DNA from: Frankia casuarinae
GTDB lineage: Bacteria; Actinomycetota; Actinomycetes; Frankiales; Frankiaceae
NCBI RefSeq assembly: GCF_000013345.1
Contig: NC_007777.1
Span: forward strand, 806,001-870,000
Direction: 5' to 3'
Length of the DNA stretch: 64,000 nucleotides
In this document: positions 18,506-27,481 of the stretch, one piece after another
How positions within the stretch are numbered: position 1 is the first letter of the stretch
Layout of the letters: the number at the start of each line of letters is the position of its first letter
Position numbers and translations under genes: made by a program
The notes under the pieces: model-generated
Seen by the model: only the letters and a program-made list of their open reading frames with translations
What the model was told of the DNA's origin: nothing
Database searches by the model: none

Positions 18506-19990
18506 CTGCGCGGGACGCCCCGTCGGCACGCGGTCTTTCTGCTGCTGGTCGCCGCCGGGATCGCCGCTCGGGTCCTGGTGATCGTCACCTACCCGCCCGC
18601 GCTGATGTACCTCGGGGATTCGGCGGCCTACCTCGACCAGGCGTGGCGGGACATTTGGCCGGGCGACTGGCGGCCGTCGGGCTACCCGATGTTCCTGCGG
18701 ATCCTCGACGGCCAGGCCCACCTGACGCGGGTCGTCGTCGTCCAGCACCTGCTCACGCTGGGCGCGGCGGTGGCGCTCTATGCGGTGGCGCTGCGGGTCG
18801 TCCGCCGGCCGTGGCTCGCCGCCCTCGCCGCCACCCCCGCGCTGCTCTCCCCGTGGGTGCTGGACCTCGGCCAGTTCGTCCTCGCCGACAGCCTGTTCGG
18901 GGTGCTCGTCTCGGTCGGCGTGGCGTTGCTCGCGTTACCGGGACGCCCTCGGCCCGTTGCCTGCGCCGCCGCCGGCCTGCTGCTCGGCGCAGGCCTGTGC
19001 GTGCGGACAGTGGGCTACGGCCCGCTGGCGGTCGGCCTGGTCGTCCTGCTCGGCACCGTGGTGGCCGACCGGCGGCGCGCGACTTCCCGGGCCGGGTCGG
19101 TTGCCGCTCCTCGGGCGGCCCGACCCGTCCTCGCCTTCGTGCTGGCCGCCGCCGCGCCGATCCTGGCCTACTCCGGGTGGAGCGCCTCGGCGGGAGGGGG
19201 CTTCGCCGTCTCCGCGCACTCCGGGTTCTTCCTGTACGGGCGGGTGGCGCCGTTCGCGGATTGTTCCGCGCTGTCACGAGCGGACCTGCGCACCCTGTGC
19301 GACCCACGGCCGGTCGACGAGCGTGGTTCGCCGGTTCGCTACCTGTGGCCGGCCGGCTCCCCTCTGCGTCAGGGGCACCGGCACATCCCACCGGGGCGGG
19401 AGGACCTCGCGGCCGAGTTCGCGGACGAGGTCGTGCGTCACCAGCCGTGGATGCTGGTGACGACGTCGGCCCGGTACCTCGTCGGCTATCTCTCCCCGGT
19501 CCGGCATGAGACGACGAAGACCTCGCGGGCGGACACCTGGGAACTGCCGTCCGGCGTGACCAACGTGCTGACCCCGGACGATCCGCATGCCGACGACGGC
19601 TATTTCGTCGCGACCGAGGTGCACAACCCCACGGCGGGCTGGCTGGCCGGCTACTCTCGCCTGGCCTACGCTCCGATGCCGCTTGTCGGCCTGGGTCTGC
19701 TGGCGGGTCTCGCGGCAGTACTGCTCGAGGCCGTTCGCCGGGTACGCAGGAGTGGGGTGACGGCGGCGTGGCCGGGGCTCGGGCGGCTGTTCTGGCTGGC
19801 CGCCGGGGCCGGCCTGTCGACCCTCGTGCTGTCCGCGCTGACCTCCGGATTCGACTACCGCTACCTCGCCGCGGTCATCGGGCCGATCGGATCGGCCGCG
19901 GTCCTGGGCGCGGCCGGCTTAGTTGCCGCGCTCCAAAGCCGGACCGCCGGACAGCGCCGACCGCCGGATAACAGCCCGCCGGACAGCTGA
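18506..19990 (+). CDS. GT39-like polytopic membrane protein with atypical start
   Basis: The product has roughly 9-10 membrane helices and a GDSAAYLDQAWRD motif after helix 1, reminiscent of the acidic first loop of membrane glycosyltransferases of the GT39/PMT type. The first standard start is GTG 18578, which would delete most of helix 1. The same frame is open upstream and encodes RGTPRRHAVFLLLVAAGI, a textbook basic-then-hydrophobic first helix. The frame then reaches a stop inside the efflux gene with no ATG, GTG or TTG on the way. CTG 18506 (chosen) or ATT 18485 are the candidate starts. Function probably lies in glycan assembly; the family assignment is moderate. Confidence 0.7.
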   Translation: MRGTPRRHAVFLLLVAAGIAARVLVIVTYPPALMYLGDSAAYLDQAWRDIWPGDWRPSGYPMFLRILDGQAHLTRVVVVQHLLTLGAAVALYAVALRVVRRPWLAALAATPALLSPWVLDLGQFVLADSLFGVLVSVGVALLALPGRPRPVACAAAGLLLGAGLCVRTVGYGPLAVGLVVLLGTVVADRRRATSRAGSVAAPRAARPVLAFVLAAAAPILAYSGWSASAGGGFAVSAHSGFFLYGRVAPFADCSALSRADLRTLCDPRPVDERGSPVRYLWPAGSPLRQGHRHIPPGREDLAAEFADEVVRHQPWMLVTTSARYLVGYLSPVRHETTKTSRADTWELPSGVTNVLTPDDPHADDGYFVATEVHNPTAGWLAGYSRLAYAPMPLVGLGLLAGLAAVLLEAVRRVRRSGVTAAWPGLGRLFWLAAGAGLSTLVLSALTSGFDYRYLAAVIGPIGSAAVLGAAGLVAALQSRTAGQRRPPDNSPPDS

Positions 19991-20113
19991 CGCCAAGCGG
20001 ACGATACCGTCGTATCCGCCAAACGATCGTCGCTGATGTTCGATGGGCTGACCGGCGTTGCGGCGTGGTAGTCGGGGCGACACTACCCGGCCGAGGCGGA
20101 GAGGGTTGCCGAC

Positions 20114-22165
20114 GTGCCTGGCGGGGATGCGTGGCAGGCGGTCGAGACCTCCATGCGGGTGCCTGGGACCGGTGCGGCGCCGGAGGCTTGGCGGGTGGCG
20201 GATCCGGGGCGGCGCTGGCTTGTGATCGGGGTGGTCGCGGCCGGCATGGTTTTCTCCGCGCTCGGCGTGCTCGTCGCCGCGGTCGTGCCTCCCTTCACCT
20301 CGGCCGACGAGGCACAGCACACCGCCTACGCGTTCGACGTCGCCGACGGCTCGTTGCCCGTGCTCGACTCGCCCGTGCACTCCCGCATCCCGAGCATGCC
20401 GGGACTGCCCGCCGACTGCGTGGTGCCGCCGCCGCAGGCGCGGGCCGCGGTGGCCTCCCACGTCGATCGGCTCTGTGGGGTGCGCCTCGGCCGACCACTG
20501 GCGAACGTCGACCTCACCTACACCGCGAACCATCCACCACTGTTCTACGCGGTCGAGGCCGTCCCGCTCCGGACGGGCGTCGCGCTGGATCATCCGCTGG
20601 CCGGTTTCCGGGCCGCCCGCCTTCTCAACGTGGCGTTTGGGATTACCGCGGTGATCGCGACTGCGGCGCTGGTCCGCGGTGTGCTGCCGGGGCGGCCCGG
20701 TGTCGCGGTCGGCGCGGCGGCGATTGTCGGCGTGGTCGGCATGTTCGTCCTCATCTCCGGCCAGGTCTACAACGACACCCTGGCGGTGGCGACCATCACC
20801 GGCCTGCTCGCGGTGACCGTTGCGATCATCCGCCGGGGACCGGGGCCGCGGACCTTGGCGGCACTGGCGGTGCTCGGCCCGGCGGCGGCGGCGAGCCGGG
20901 CCAGCGGCGCGCTGGCCGTCGCGGTGGTCGTCCCGGCTCTCGCTGTCGCCGTCTCGATGTGGACGTCCGGTGGCGCGCTGCGGCGAGCCGGGCGTGGCCT
21001 GACGGCCGCGGTCGTGCTCGTCGCGCTGACCTTCGCCGCGACCGGCTGGTTCTACCTGCGTAACGTGCGCCGGTACGGCGATCCCACCGCCTCGGGCCGG
21101 GTCGCCGAGATGTTCCCGATCCGCGATGGGCGGACGTCGGCCTGGCAGGTGTCACGCGACAGCGACTTCTGGTGGCACATCTACCGCGGGTTCTTCGGAC
21201 GTTCCGTCCTGCTGACCGGTCACGCCCGGACGATCGCCGTCGGGGTCGCGGTCGTGACCGGTGCGGGTCTGGTCGCGGCGGGGATTCGGGTCCTGGGCGC
21301 CCGGCTGCGGACCGTTGCGCGGCCGGGCACTCGGATCGCGGATACCACCGATACCCGGCCGGCGGACGACGGGGCGGACGACGGGCATCCCGAGGCGGAT
21401 CCACCGGGAGGTCGGCTGGCCGGCAGCGTCGTCATCGGCCTTCTGCTCACCCTGCACTGCCTGCTCGTCGTCGCCACCCTGGTGGGCTACGTCGCCGTCG
21501 GAGGCGCGCCGTTCACCCGGTACCTGCTGCCGATACTGCCGATCCTCGCCCTTGTCGTCGCGGCCTGCTGCGGATCGCTGCCGCTGGGCCGTCGCGGCCT
21601 GCCGACGGTCGCGGTCGTCGCCGCGCTGGCGGCGCTCACCGTGGTCATGCTCATCCGTGACCTGGCATTCAAGCGGCCCGCGCTCGCCCCGCTGGCGAAC
21701 CTGGACCGGCTGCGGACCGCCTGGGACCAGACGGCCCCGGGCCCGCCCGACCTCGGGCTGTCGTGCCTGGCGGGATGGGCCGTTCTCGGCGGTGTCCTGC
21801 TCGTCGTCGCGTTATGGAAGCTCGCTGACCCGGCGGTAGACGGCCGCGGTGAGCTGCGCGGTGCGCCGCCAGGTGAACGTGCGGGCGTGCGCCCGGCCGG
21901 CGTCGGTGTCGCCGGGGGAGTCGAGCAGCTCCAGGATCGCTTCGGCGAGGTCGTCGGCGAACGAGTCGCGGTCGGTCTGCCGAACGAGCCGCACCGGACT
22001 GGTGGAGCGGGTGATGGTCAGCCCGGGGGCCTGGCCAGGGGTCTGCTCAGGGGACCGGCAGGCGGGGGCGGCGACGTCGACGAGAGCGGCGGTGACCTCC
22101 CGCACGGTCGGGATGTCGGCGGCGACCACCGGAGTCCCGGCGGCGAGCGCCTCCAGGGGGGGTAG
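20114..22165 (+). CDS. DUF2142-type polytopic membrane protein
   Basis: The start GTG follows GGAGAGG. After a 34-residue tail comes helix 1, then the acidic-loop motif SADEAQHTAYAFDVADG, NHPPLFYAVEAVPL, the YNDTLAV region and GWFYLRNVRRYGD. These motifs are shared with the genes at 12531 and 35650. Eleven or so helices end near residue 570 (AGWAVLGGVLLVVALW). The remaining 110 residues are Gly/Pro/Arg-rich and are read through the antisense of the convergent glycosyltransferase gene (overlap 21812-22165, 354 bases). This tail is probably a by-product of a missing early stop rather than a domain. The predicted role is a membrane glycosyltransferase in surface-glycan synthesis. Confidence 0.82.
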   Translation: MPGGDAWQAVETSMRVPGTGAAPEAWRVADPGRRWLVIGVVAAGMVFSALGVLVAAVVPPFTSADEAQHTAYAFDVADGSLPVLDSPVHSRIPSMPGLPADCVVPPPQARAAVASHVDRLCGVRLGRPLANVDLTYTANHPPLFYAVEAVPLRTGVALDHPLAGFRAARLLNVAFGITAVIATAALVRGVLPGRPGVAVGAAAIVGVVGMFVLISGQVYNDTLAVATITGLLAVTVAIIRRGPGPRTLAALAVLGPAAAASRASGALAVAVVVPALAVAVSMWTSGGALRRAGRGLTAAVVLVALTFAATGWFYLRNVRRYGDPTASGRVAEMFPIRDGRTSAWQVSRDSDFWWHIYRGFFGRSVLLTGHARTIAVGVAVVTGAGLVAAGIRVLGARLRTVARPGTRIADTTDTRPADDGADDGHPEADPPGGRLAGSVVIGLLLTLHCLLVVATLVGYVAVGGAPFTRYLLPILPILALVVAACCGSLPLGRRGLPTVAVVAALAALTVVMLIRDLAFKRPALAPLANLDRLRTAWDQTAPGPPDLGLSCLAGWAVLGGVLLVVALWKLADPAVDGRGELRGAPPGERAGVRPAGVGVAGGVEQLQDRFGEVVGERVAVGLPNEPHRTGGAGDGQPGGLARGLLRGPAGGGGDVDESGGDLPHGRDVGGDHRSPGGERLQGG

Positions 22166-23038
22166 CCCGAAGCCCTCGTACCGGGACGGGAAGCACAGCA
22201 CGCTCGCTCCGGCGACGGTCATCCGCAGTGCCTCGCTGTCGAGATAACCGGCGACGACGACGGCGTCGGACGGCAGGTTCGCCAGGTCCAGTGCCGGTCC
22301 CCACCCCGGAGGCCCGACGAGCACCAACGGCGGAGCGTCGATTTTCGCCGCGTGCAGCCGGCGGACCGCCTCCAGCAGCGCCGGGAGGTTCTTGCGGGGC
22401 TCCACCGAACCGACGAACAGCAGGTACCGCTCGGGCAGGCCACGGGCCCTGCGCCAGGCGAGGCTCGGCTTCGCCGTGGTGAACCAGGCGTCGTCGACGC
22501 CGAGCGGCGTCGGGGTCACCAGCGCGGGGTCGAGCCGGTAGGCCGTCACCACCTCGTCGGCCACCGCGCGGCTGGGCGTCAGCACGGCGGACGCCCGGCG
22601 CAGGCCGCGGGGGACCAGATCGCTGTAGCGGGCGGACGCCGCCGTCACCGTGTCCGGGGTACGCAGGTAGGACAGGTCATGGATGGTCAGCACACCGCGG
22701 GCCCGGCGCAGCGGTGGAAGGACGAAGTTCGTCGCGTGCACGACGTCGGCGGGGCCGGTGAGCCACTCGACGGGCGGGTACTCCGAGCGGGCCCAGGCAT
22801 CCTGCAACAGCCGGGCCGGTGCCCGCCGGGCCGCCGTTCGCACCCCGGCCGGCAGCGCGCCCGGCAGCTCGTCCAGCCCGCGCCAGGTGAACGCCGTCGC
22901 CGCGAGTTCCCACCCGGCCCCGGCTTCCCGCCCGGGCTCGGTGGCGAGCCGGGCGAGCCCGGTCAGCAGATGCTCGGTGTAGCGGCCGACCCCGGTGCGT
23001 TGCCCGAGCAACGGCGTGCCGTCCAGCACGACCCTCAT
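21812..23038 (-). CDS. GT4 glycosyltransferase
   Basis: The 408-residue protein has the GT-B fold layout. The N-terminal acceptor domain begins MRVVLDGTPLLGQRTGVGRYTEHLL and contains VVHATNFVLPP and TIHDLSYLRTP. The C-terminal nucleotide-sugar domain has YLLFVGSVEPRKNL and the GT4 signature FPSRYEGFGLPPLEALAAGTPVVAADIP, whose glutamates bind the donor. It resembles mannosyl/rhamnosyltransferases of surface-polysaccharide clusters. GGAGGGG lies 10 bases before the ATG. A 30-residue Pro/Thr-rich insertion (about 335-365) precedes the last helices. The next upstream gene on this strand is 45 bases away, so it probably belongs to the wzm-wzt-glycosyltransferase operon. Confidence 0.93.
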   Translation of the reverse strand: MRVVLDGTPLLGQRTGVGRYTEHLLTGLARLATEPGREAGAGWELAATAFTWRGLDELPGALPAGVRTAARRAPARLLQDAWARSEYPPVEWLTGPADVVHATNFVLPPLRRARGVLTIHDLSYLRTPDTVTAASARYSDLVPRGLRRASAVLTPSRAVADEVVTAYRLDPALVTPTPLGVDDAWFTTAKPSLAWRRARGLPERYLLFVGSVEPRKNLPALLEAVRRLHAAKIDAPPLVLVGPPGWGPALDLANLPSDAVVVAGYLDSEALRMTVAGASVLCFPSRYEGFGLPPLEALAAGTPVVAADIPTVREVTAALVDVAAPACRSPEQTPGQAPGLTITRSTSPVRLVRQTDRDSFADDLAEAILELLDSPGDTDAGRAHARTFTWRRTAQLTAAVYRRVSELP

Positions 23039-23083
23039 GCCGGAATCATCCCCTCCTTTCCGGGAGTGCCACGCCCCGCCGGT

Positions 23084-24688
23084 TCACCGCTCGTACAACC
23101 CGTGCCGGATGGCGATCTCCCGCCATTGCCGCGCGAACGCCGCATCGGAGAAGGTCTGGGCGCGTTCGATCGCCGCGGCGGCGAGCCGACCGCGTAGACC
23201 GTCCTCGGCGGCGAGCCGGCGAGTGAAGGAGGCAACCTGCTCCGGGCCGGTCCATCGGTAGCCGTCGATTCCGTGCCGGACGATCTCTCGCTGGCCGGCC
23301 CGGTCGATGACGACGGGAACGCAGCCCCCGGCCATCGCCTCGACGGTGGTCATCCCGAAGTGCTCCGCCGTCCAGGGACGCCGGTCATCGTCCTCGCCGT
23401 ACCCGGTGGCCGACCAGAACACCGAGCTGGTCGAGAGCAGCCGTTCGACCTCGGCGCGCGGGGCATTGGGATGGATCTCCACCGGCAGCCCCGCGCCGGC
23501 CGCCCGGACCTGTTCCAGGTAGGGCAGTTGAGAGTCCTCACAGCCGCCGACGACGTGCATCGTCCAGTCGGGCAGGTTGCCCGCACGGTACAGGTCGCCG
23601 AACCACTGCACCATCTCCAGCTGTCGCTTGGCGTGGCCGAGGCCGGGGGCGAAGAACCGGCCGACGGTGACGACGGCCTTCTCCCGCCGCGGCGCCGGAT
23701 GCAACCGTTCCACCTGGATGGGGGGGAACAGCAGGTCGGCGTCGCGCTTCCACAACCGGCGGATCCAGCCGCGGGTGAACCGCGAGTTGGCCATGACCAC
23801 GTCGTAGCCGTCGAGGTAGCCGAGGTCGGCCGGGTCCCGCAGCAGCCAGGGGAAACGCAGCGGGAGCCGGGCGATCGGCCCCTCGCCACCATCGGTGACC
23901 CGGGGGCGGCTCACCGCCACGCCGAGTTCGCGCACGTCCGCCGCGCCTGGCGAGAACGCGTCACTGACCAGGGTGAGCTCGGTACCGTTCGCCGACGGCG
24001 GCAGCGATACCTCGAACGGGGTGAAGTCGGTGCCGATCCGCAGCTTGGCCAGCACGCCGCCGTCGGCGTCGAGGAGGCGCAACGCCGTACCGACGGGCGC
24101 GCCGGGCCGGCCGATATCGGCGCGCAGGGTGCGCCGCTTGCCCGGGCTGACGGCGAGGATGCCCGCCCCGTTCGTCCAGGTCCACTGCCGGCGGCGGCCG
24201 CCCTCCGGCGGGTACCAGCCCTGGCCGAAGCTCACCGCTGGGCGAACCCCGCGCAGCAGCGGCCCGGCCGTGCGGACCGCGGCCTTGCGCCAGGCCGCCA
24301 TGTCGTGGTCGAACGGCGTCGGGAAGAAGCACAGGTACGCCGAGTGGCGGGCCTTCGGCATGATCCGGCTCATGTACGAACCGTTTACGAACAGGTCGTA
24401 GCGTCTGGAGAGGACGGCGATGGCCTCCTCGCCCCGGTCCGGCAACCGCACGTACCGGCAGTCGGCGAGATCCAGCCCGAGATGCTCGCCGAGCGCCGCG
24501 AGGTCGACCTCGGAGTGCCCGAGGAGATCGACCACGGCGCCCTCGGCGGCCAGTACCTGGGCGATCATGCCGTTGTGGCGTTCCCCGCCGCCCATGGAGT
24601 GCCAGAACCGGTTGTAGACCGCCGCCCGCACCCCGTCGGCCGGTTGGTCGTTCTCGGCCGGTTGGCCGGCTCTCGCGGGATCGTTCAT
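23084..24688 (-). CDS. GT4-like glycosyltransferase with beta-rich insertion
   Basis: The start ATG overlaps the stop of the upstream gene (ATGA), implying coupled translation. The N-terminal GT-B region reads YNRFWHSMGGGERHNGMIAQ. Residues 152-262 are an insertion rich in predicted beta strands (WTWTNGAGILAV, LRLLDADGGVLAKL) that ends in RELGVAVS. The acceptor domain then continues (DVVMANSRFTRGWIRRLW), followed by the donor domain (VTVGRFFAPGLGHAKRQ and HFGMTTVEAMAGGCVPVVI). The insertion shares short motifs with that of the neighbouring GT2 protein. Such inserts are unusual in GT-B enzymes and may bind glycan. Predicted to act on the cytoplasmic face in polysaccharide synthesis. Confidence 0.88.
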   Translation of the reverse strand: MNDPARAGQPAENDQPADGVRAAVYNRFWHSMGGGERHNGMIAQVLAAEGAVVDLLGHSEVDLAALGEHLGLDLADCRYVRLPDRGEEAIAVLSRRYDLFVNGSYMSRIMPKARHSAYLCFFPTPFDHDMAAWRKAAVRTAGPLLRGVRPAVSFGQGWYPPEGGRRRQWTWTNGAGILAVSPGKRRTLRADIGRPGAPVGTALRLLDADGGVLAKLRIGTDFTPFEVSLPPSANGTELTLVSDAFSPGAADVRELGVAVSRPRVTDGGEGPIARLPLRFPWLLRDPADLGYLDGYDVVMANSRFTRGWIRRLWKRDADLLFPPIQVERLHPAPRREKAVVTVGRFFAPGLGHAKRQLEMVQWFGDLYRAGNLPDWTMHVVGGCEDSQLPYLEQVRAAGAGLPVEIHPNAPRAEVERLLSTSSVFWSATGYGEDDDRRPWTAEHFGMTTVEAMAGGCVPVVIDRAGQREIVRHGIDGYRWTGPEQVASFTRRLAAEDGLRGRLAAAAIERAQTFSDAAFARQWREIAIRHGLYER

Positions 24689-26103
24689 CGGGACACCAGC
24701 CAGCTCTGCAGGCTCGCCCGCCGTTGCGCGGCGCTGCGCCCGATCTCGCGCCGGGCCCGCAGCATGTCGGGCAGCAGCCGCAGGTAGGAGCCATACACCC
24801 GCAGCCGCAGCAGGGTCGGTCGGATCGCGGGCTGGCTGCGCGCGCGCCAGGCCTGGCGCAGCGTGCGCACCGCGATCGAGACGGTGGTCAGCGGGTAGCG
24901 GATCACGGCGGCCAGCGCCATCGGCGCGGTCGCGTCCTTGGTGAGCATCAGCAGCCGGTTGCGGTCGGTGTGGAAGACGAACAGCGGTGACCATTCGACG
25001 CTCGACGCCGAGTGGATGTGACGCAGCACCGCCCCCGGGACGTAGCGGATGCCGTACCCGCGGGCCCGGATCCGCCAGGACAGGTCGGTGTCCTCGTAGT
25101 AGAGGAAGAACGCGTCGTCGAACCAGCCGAGCTCGTGGCCGAGCGACGAACGGATCGCCATCCCGTTCCCGCAGGCGGTGAACACGTCCTCCGGCTGGTC
25201 GAACTGGCCGACGTCGACCTGCTGGTAACCACGGTCGGCACCGTAACCGTCGGTCAGGACGATGCCGCCGACGTTGTTGATGACGTCCACCCGCGGCGCC
25301 TCACCGCCGACGGTCAGCGACACCGTCGTCGACTCGGGGCCCACCGCGAGGTCCGCTCGCCCTCCGGCCGACGTGCCGGTCGGGCCGTCCCAGCTCAGGG
25401 TGACCTGTTTGCGCGATTCCGCCGCCCAGGTGAACCCGAGGGTGACCGGGCCGCCGTCGGGGATCGGCACGCACAGTTCGCCGTCCCCTCGGGTCCAGAA
25501 GTACGGCGAGCCGCTCGGTCCCTCGGCACCATAGGTGAGGTTCTCCCAGAGCACCTCGCGCAACGCCTCGCGCCCGTCCACCGTCACTGAGGACACCCGC
25601 ACCCCCAGCTCGCGGGAGTCGTGCGGACCCGGGACGAAGGTAGGCGTGTGCAGCCTGATCCGCAGGAACCGGGGGAGGAAGACGACCTTGCCGGTGGTGG
25701 CGCCGAGATGCCGGCCGCCGGGCTCGTCGAACGGCGCCAGCAGCGCCGCGAGCCAGGTGGGCTCGGGGATCGCGTCGTTGTTCACCAGGACCGCGAACGG
25801 CGTCGTGACCTGGCGCAGCGCCAGGTTGTTGCCGCCGGCGAAACCGAGGTTGCATTCCGCGGGCACCACGCGTACCCAGGGGTAGCGCTCGGCGAGCAGC
25901 TCCCGCGAGCCGTCGGACGAGGCGTTGTCGACCACCCAGGTCTGGTAGGCGAAATCCGCCTCCTGCTTGGCGATGCCGTCCAGGCAGGCCGGGAGGAGAT
26001 GCGCGCCGTTCCAGTTGACGATCACGATGGTCGCCAGCGGCTCGACGGTCTTCGACTCGACGGCCGATCCCGCCTCCGGCCGGGTCGGGCGTTCCTCGCT
26101 CAT
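24685..26103 (-). CDS. GT2 glycosyltransferase with beta-rich insertion
   Basis: A GT-A type rhamnosyltransferase-like enzyme of 472 residues. The motifs are TIVIVNWNGAHLLPACLDG (25-43), VVDNASSDGS (57-66), GFAGGNNLAL, the DXD-like NND at 108-110, ACGNGMAIR and the acceptor/catalytic-base region YYEDTDLSWRIRARG (335-349). Residues 144-280 are an extra beta-rich segment carrying RELGVRVS (164-171) and FWTRGDGELCVPI. The protein ends in a basic amphipathic tail. ATGA overlaps at both ends tie it to wzt upstream and the GT4-like gene downstream, forming one operon. The donor sugar is not readable; rhamnose is the usual guess for this subgroup. Confidence 0.9.
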   Translation of the reverse strand: MSEERPTRPEAGSAVESKTVEPLATIVIVNWNGAHLLPACLDGIAKQEADFAYQTWVVDNASSDGSRELLAERYPWVRVVPAECNLGFAGGNNLALRQVTTPFAVLVNNDAIPEPTWLAALLAPFDEPGGRHLGATTGKVVFLPRFLRIRLHTPTFVPGPHDSRELGVRVSSVTVDGREALREVLWENLTYGAEGPSGSPYFWTRGDGELCVPIPDGGPVTLGFTWAAESRKQVTLSWDGPTGTSAGGRADLAVGPESTTVSLTVGGEAPRVDVINNVGGIVLTDGYGADRGYQQVDVGQFDQPEDVFTACGNGMAIRSSLGHELGWFDDAFFLYYEDTDLSWRIRARGYGIRYVPGAVLRHIHSASSVEWSPLFVFHTDRNRLLMLTKDATAPMALAAVIRYPLTTVSIAVRTLRQAWRARSQPAIRPTLLRLRVYGSYLRLLPDMLRARREIGRSAAQRRASLQSWLVSR

Positions 26104-27362
26104 CCGCGCAACCTCGCATCGTAGTCGACCTTGAGCAGTCCGTCCGCCTGCGCACCACCGACGCCGAACAGCTCCTCGAACCGGCGGGTGGTGACCGGGA
26201 CGCCGGTGGCGGCGTCCGAGACGTGCACCTTCACCGCGAAGGCGCCGAGCAGCTCGGGCAGGCGTGGTACCGAGAAGTCGACGATGTGGCGGCCTGGCCC
26301 GATGGCGAGCCCGCCGAGTGGCGTCTCCATCATCCAGATCGGCACCTCGTTCTGGCCGACGATGTAGGTGTGCAGGTACACGTGCTCGGGGGCACCCTCG
26401 GTGACGTCGAACTCGACGCTGACGGTGAGGGACTCGCCGGGGCCGTACTGCACGGTGGGCGGCCCGCCCGGCTCGTGGCTGAAGGTGACCGACTCCGGCC
26501 TGACCGTGGCGTACTGGTAGGAGACCGGTTCCCCCGCGGGCAGGCTGCCCAGCTTCTGCCGCAGCAGTTTGGTACCCACGGCCGGCGGGCCGTCGAAGAA
26601 CAGCGACCCGGACTCCAAGACCAGGATGCGATCGCACATGTTCTCGATGAGGTCGAGGGAGTGCGTCACGAACAGGATCGTGCGGCCCTGGGCCCGGAAT
26701 TCGGCGATCTTGGCCAGGCACTTGCGCTGGAACGCCTCGTCCCCGACGGCCAGGACCTCGTCGACGAGCAGCACGTCCGGGTCGACGTGCACGGCGACGG
26801 CGAAGCCGAGGCGGACGTACTGGCCCGACGAGTAGTGCTTGACGTCATCGTCGATCTTGTGGCGCAGCTCGGAGAAGTCGACGATGGAGTCGAAGAGCTG
26901 ATCGATCTCCCGTTTGGACAGTCCGAGCAGGGACGCGTTGAGGTAGACGTTGTCCCGGCCGGAGAGCTCGCCGTTGAACCCGGCACCGAGTTCGAGCAGC
27001 GAGGCGATCCGACCGTGTACCGAGACCCGTCCGTCTGTCGGGCGCAGGATCCCGGCGAGCACCTTGAGCAGCGTCGACTTGCCCGAGCCGTTCGCACCGG
27101 CGAGACCGACCGTCTGGCCTCGTCCGATCGTCACGTCGATGTCGCGCAGTGCCCAGAAGTCGTCCCCGGCGGGGCCGCCCCGACGGACGAACCGTTCCTT
27201 CAGACTGGTCGCCCGGTTGTGGTACGAGACGAATTTCTTGCTCACTCCGGCGGCCTCGATCACCACGGGCGCCTCGCGCGCCGGGTCGGGTGACGCGGCG
27301 GCCTCCCTGCCCTCGGGCGGGGCGGCGGGGCTCGGCGGGTACGCGGACGAGTATCGGGCCAC
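26100..27362 (-). CDS. wzt: ABC exporter ATPase with C-terminal glycan-recognition domain
   Basis: The 420-residue ATP-binding subunit of a polysaccharide exporter. The start is GTG 27362 with AAGGAG 8 bases upstream. Walker A is GANGSGKST (89-97), the signature is HYSSGQYVRL, Walker B is VLLVDEVLAVGDEAF and the H-loop is VTHSL. The YHNR and SLKERF elements before Walker A are typical of Wzt/TagH. About 145 residues after the ATPase form a beta-sandwich-like domain (LTVSVEFDVTEG, VYLHTYIVGQ, GRHIVDFSVP), the position of the Wzt C-terminal domain that in E. coli O9a recognises the capped chain end. With wzm, it would export lipid-linked glycan. Confidence 0.95.
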   Translation of the reverse strand: MARYSSAYPPSPAAPPEGREAAASPDPAREAPVVIEAAGVSKKFVSYHNRATSLKERFVRRGGPAGDDFWALRDIDVTIGRGQTVGLAGANGSGKSTLLKVLAGILRPTDGRVSVHGRIASLLELGAGFNGELSGRDNVYLNASLLGLSKREIDQLFDSIVDFSELRHKIDDDVKHYSSGQYVRLGFAVAVHVDPDVLLVDEVLAVGDEAFQRKCLAKIAEFRAQGRTILFVTHSLDLIENMCDRILVLESGSLFFDGPPAVGTKLLRQKLGSLPAGEPVSYQYATVRPESVTFSHEPGGPPTVQYGPGESLTVSVEFDVTEGAPEHVYLHTYIVGQNEVPIWMMETPLGGLAIGPGRHIVDFSVPRLPELLGAFAVKVHVSDAATGVPVTTRRFEELFGVGGAQADGLLKVDYDARLRG

Positions 27363-27481
27363 TACTGCTACTCCTTGCTGGCCGCCTGCGGACGTCCCAT
27401 CATGATCGCACCGCGGTCGGCGTGCTGGCTCCCGGGGCCTTCGGCGGGCGACGAGGACAGGGCCGGTCCGCCACGGGCCGA

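Noticed and set aside
23273-24787. 504-codon plus-strand ORF opposite the GT4-like gene
   Set aside because: No domain signature; the minus strand has a coherent glycosyltransferase with coupled starts and stops.
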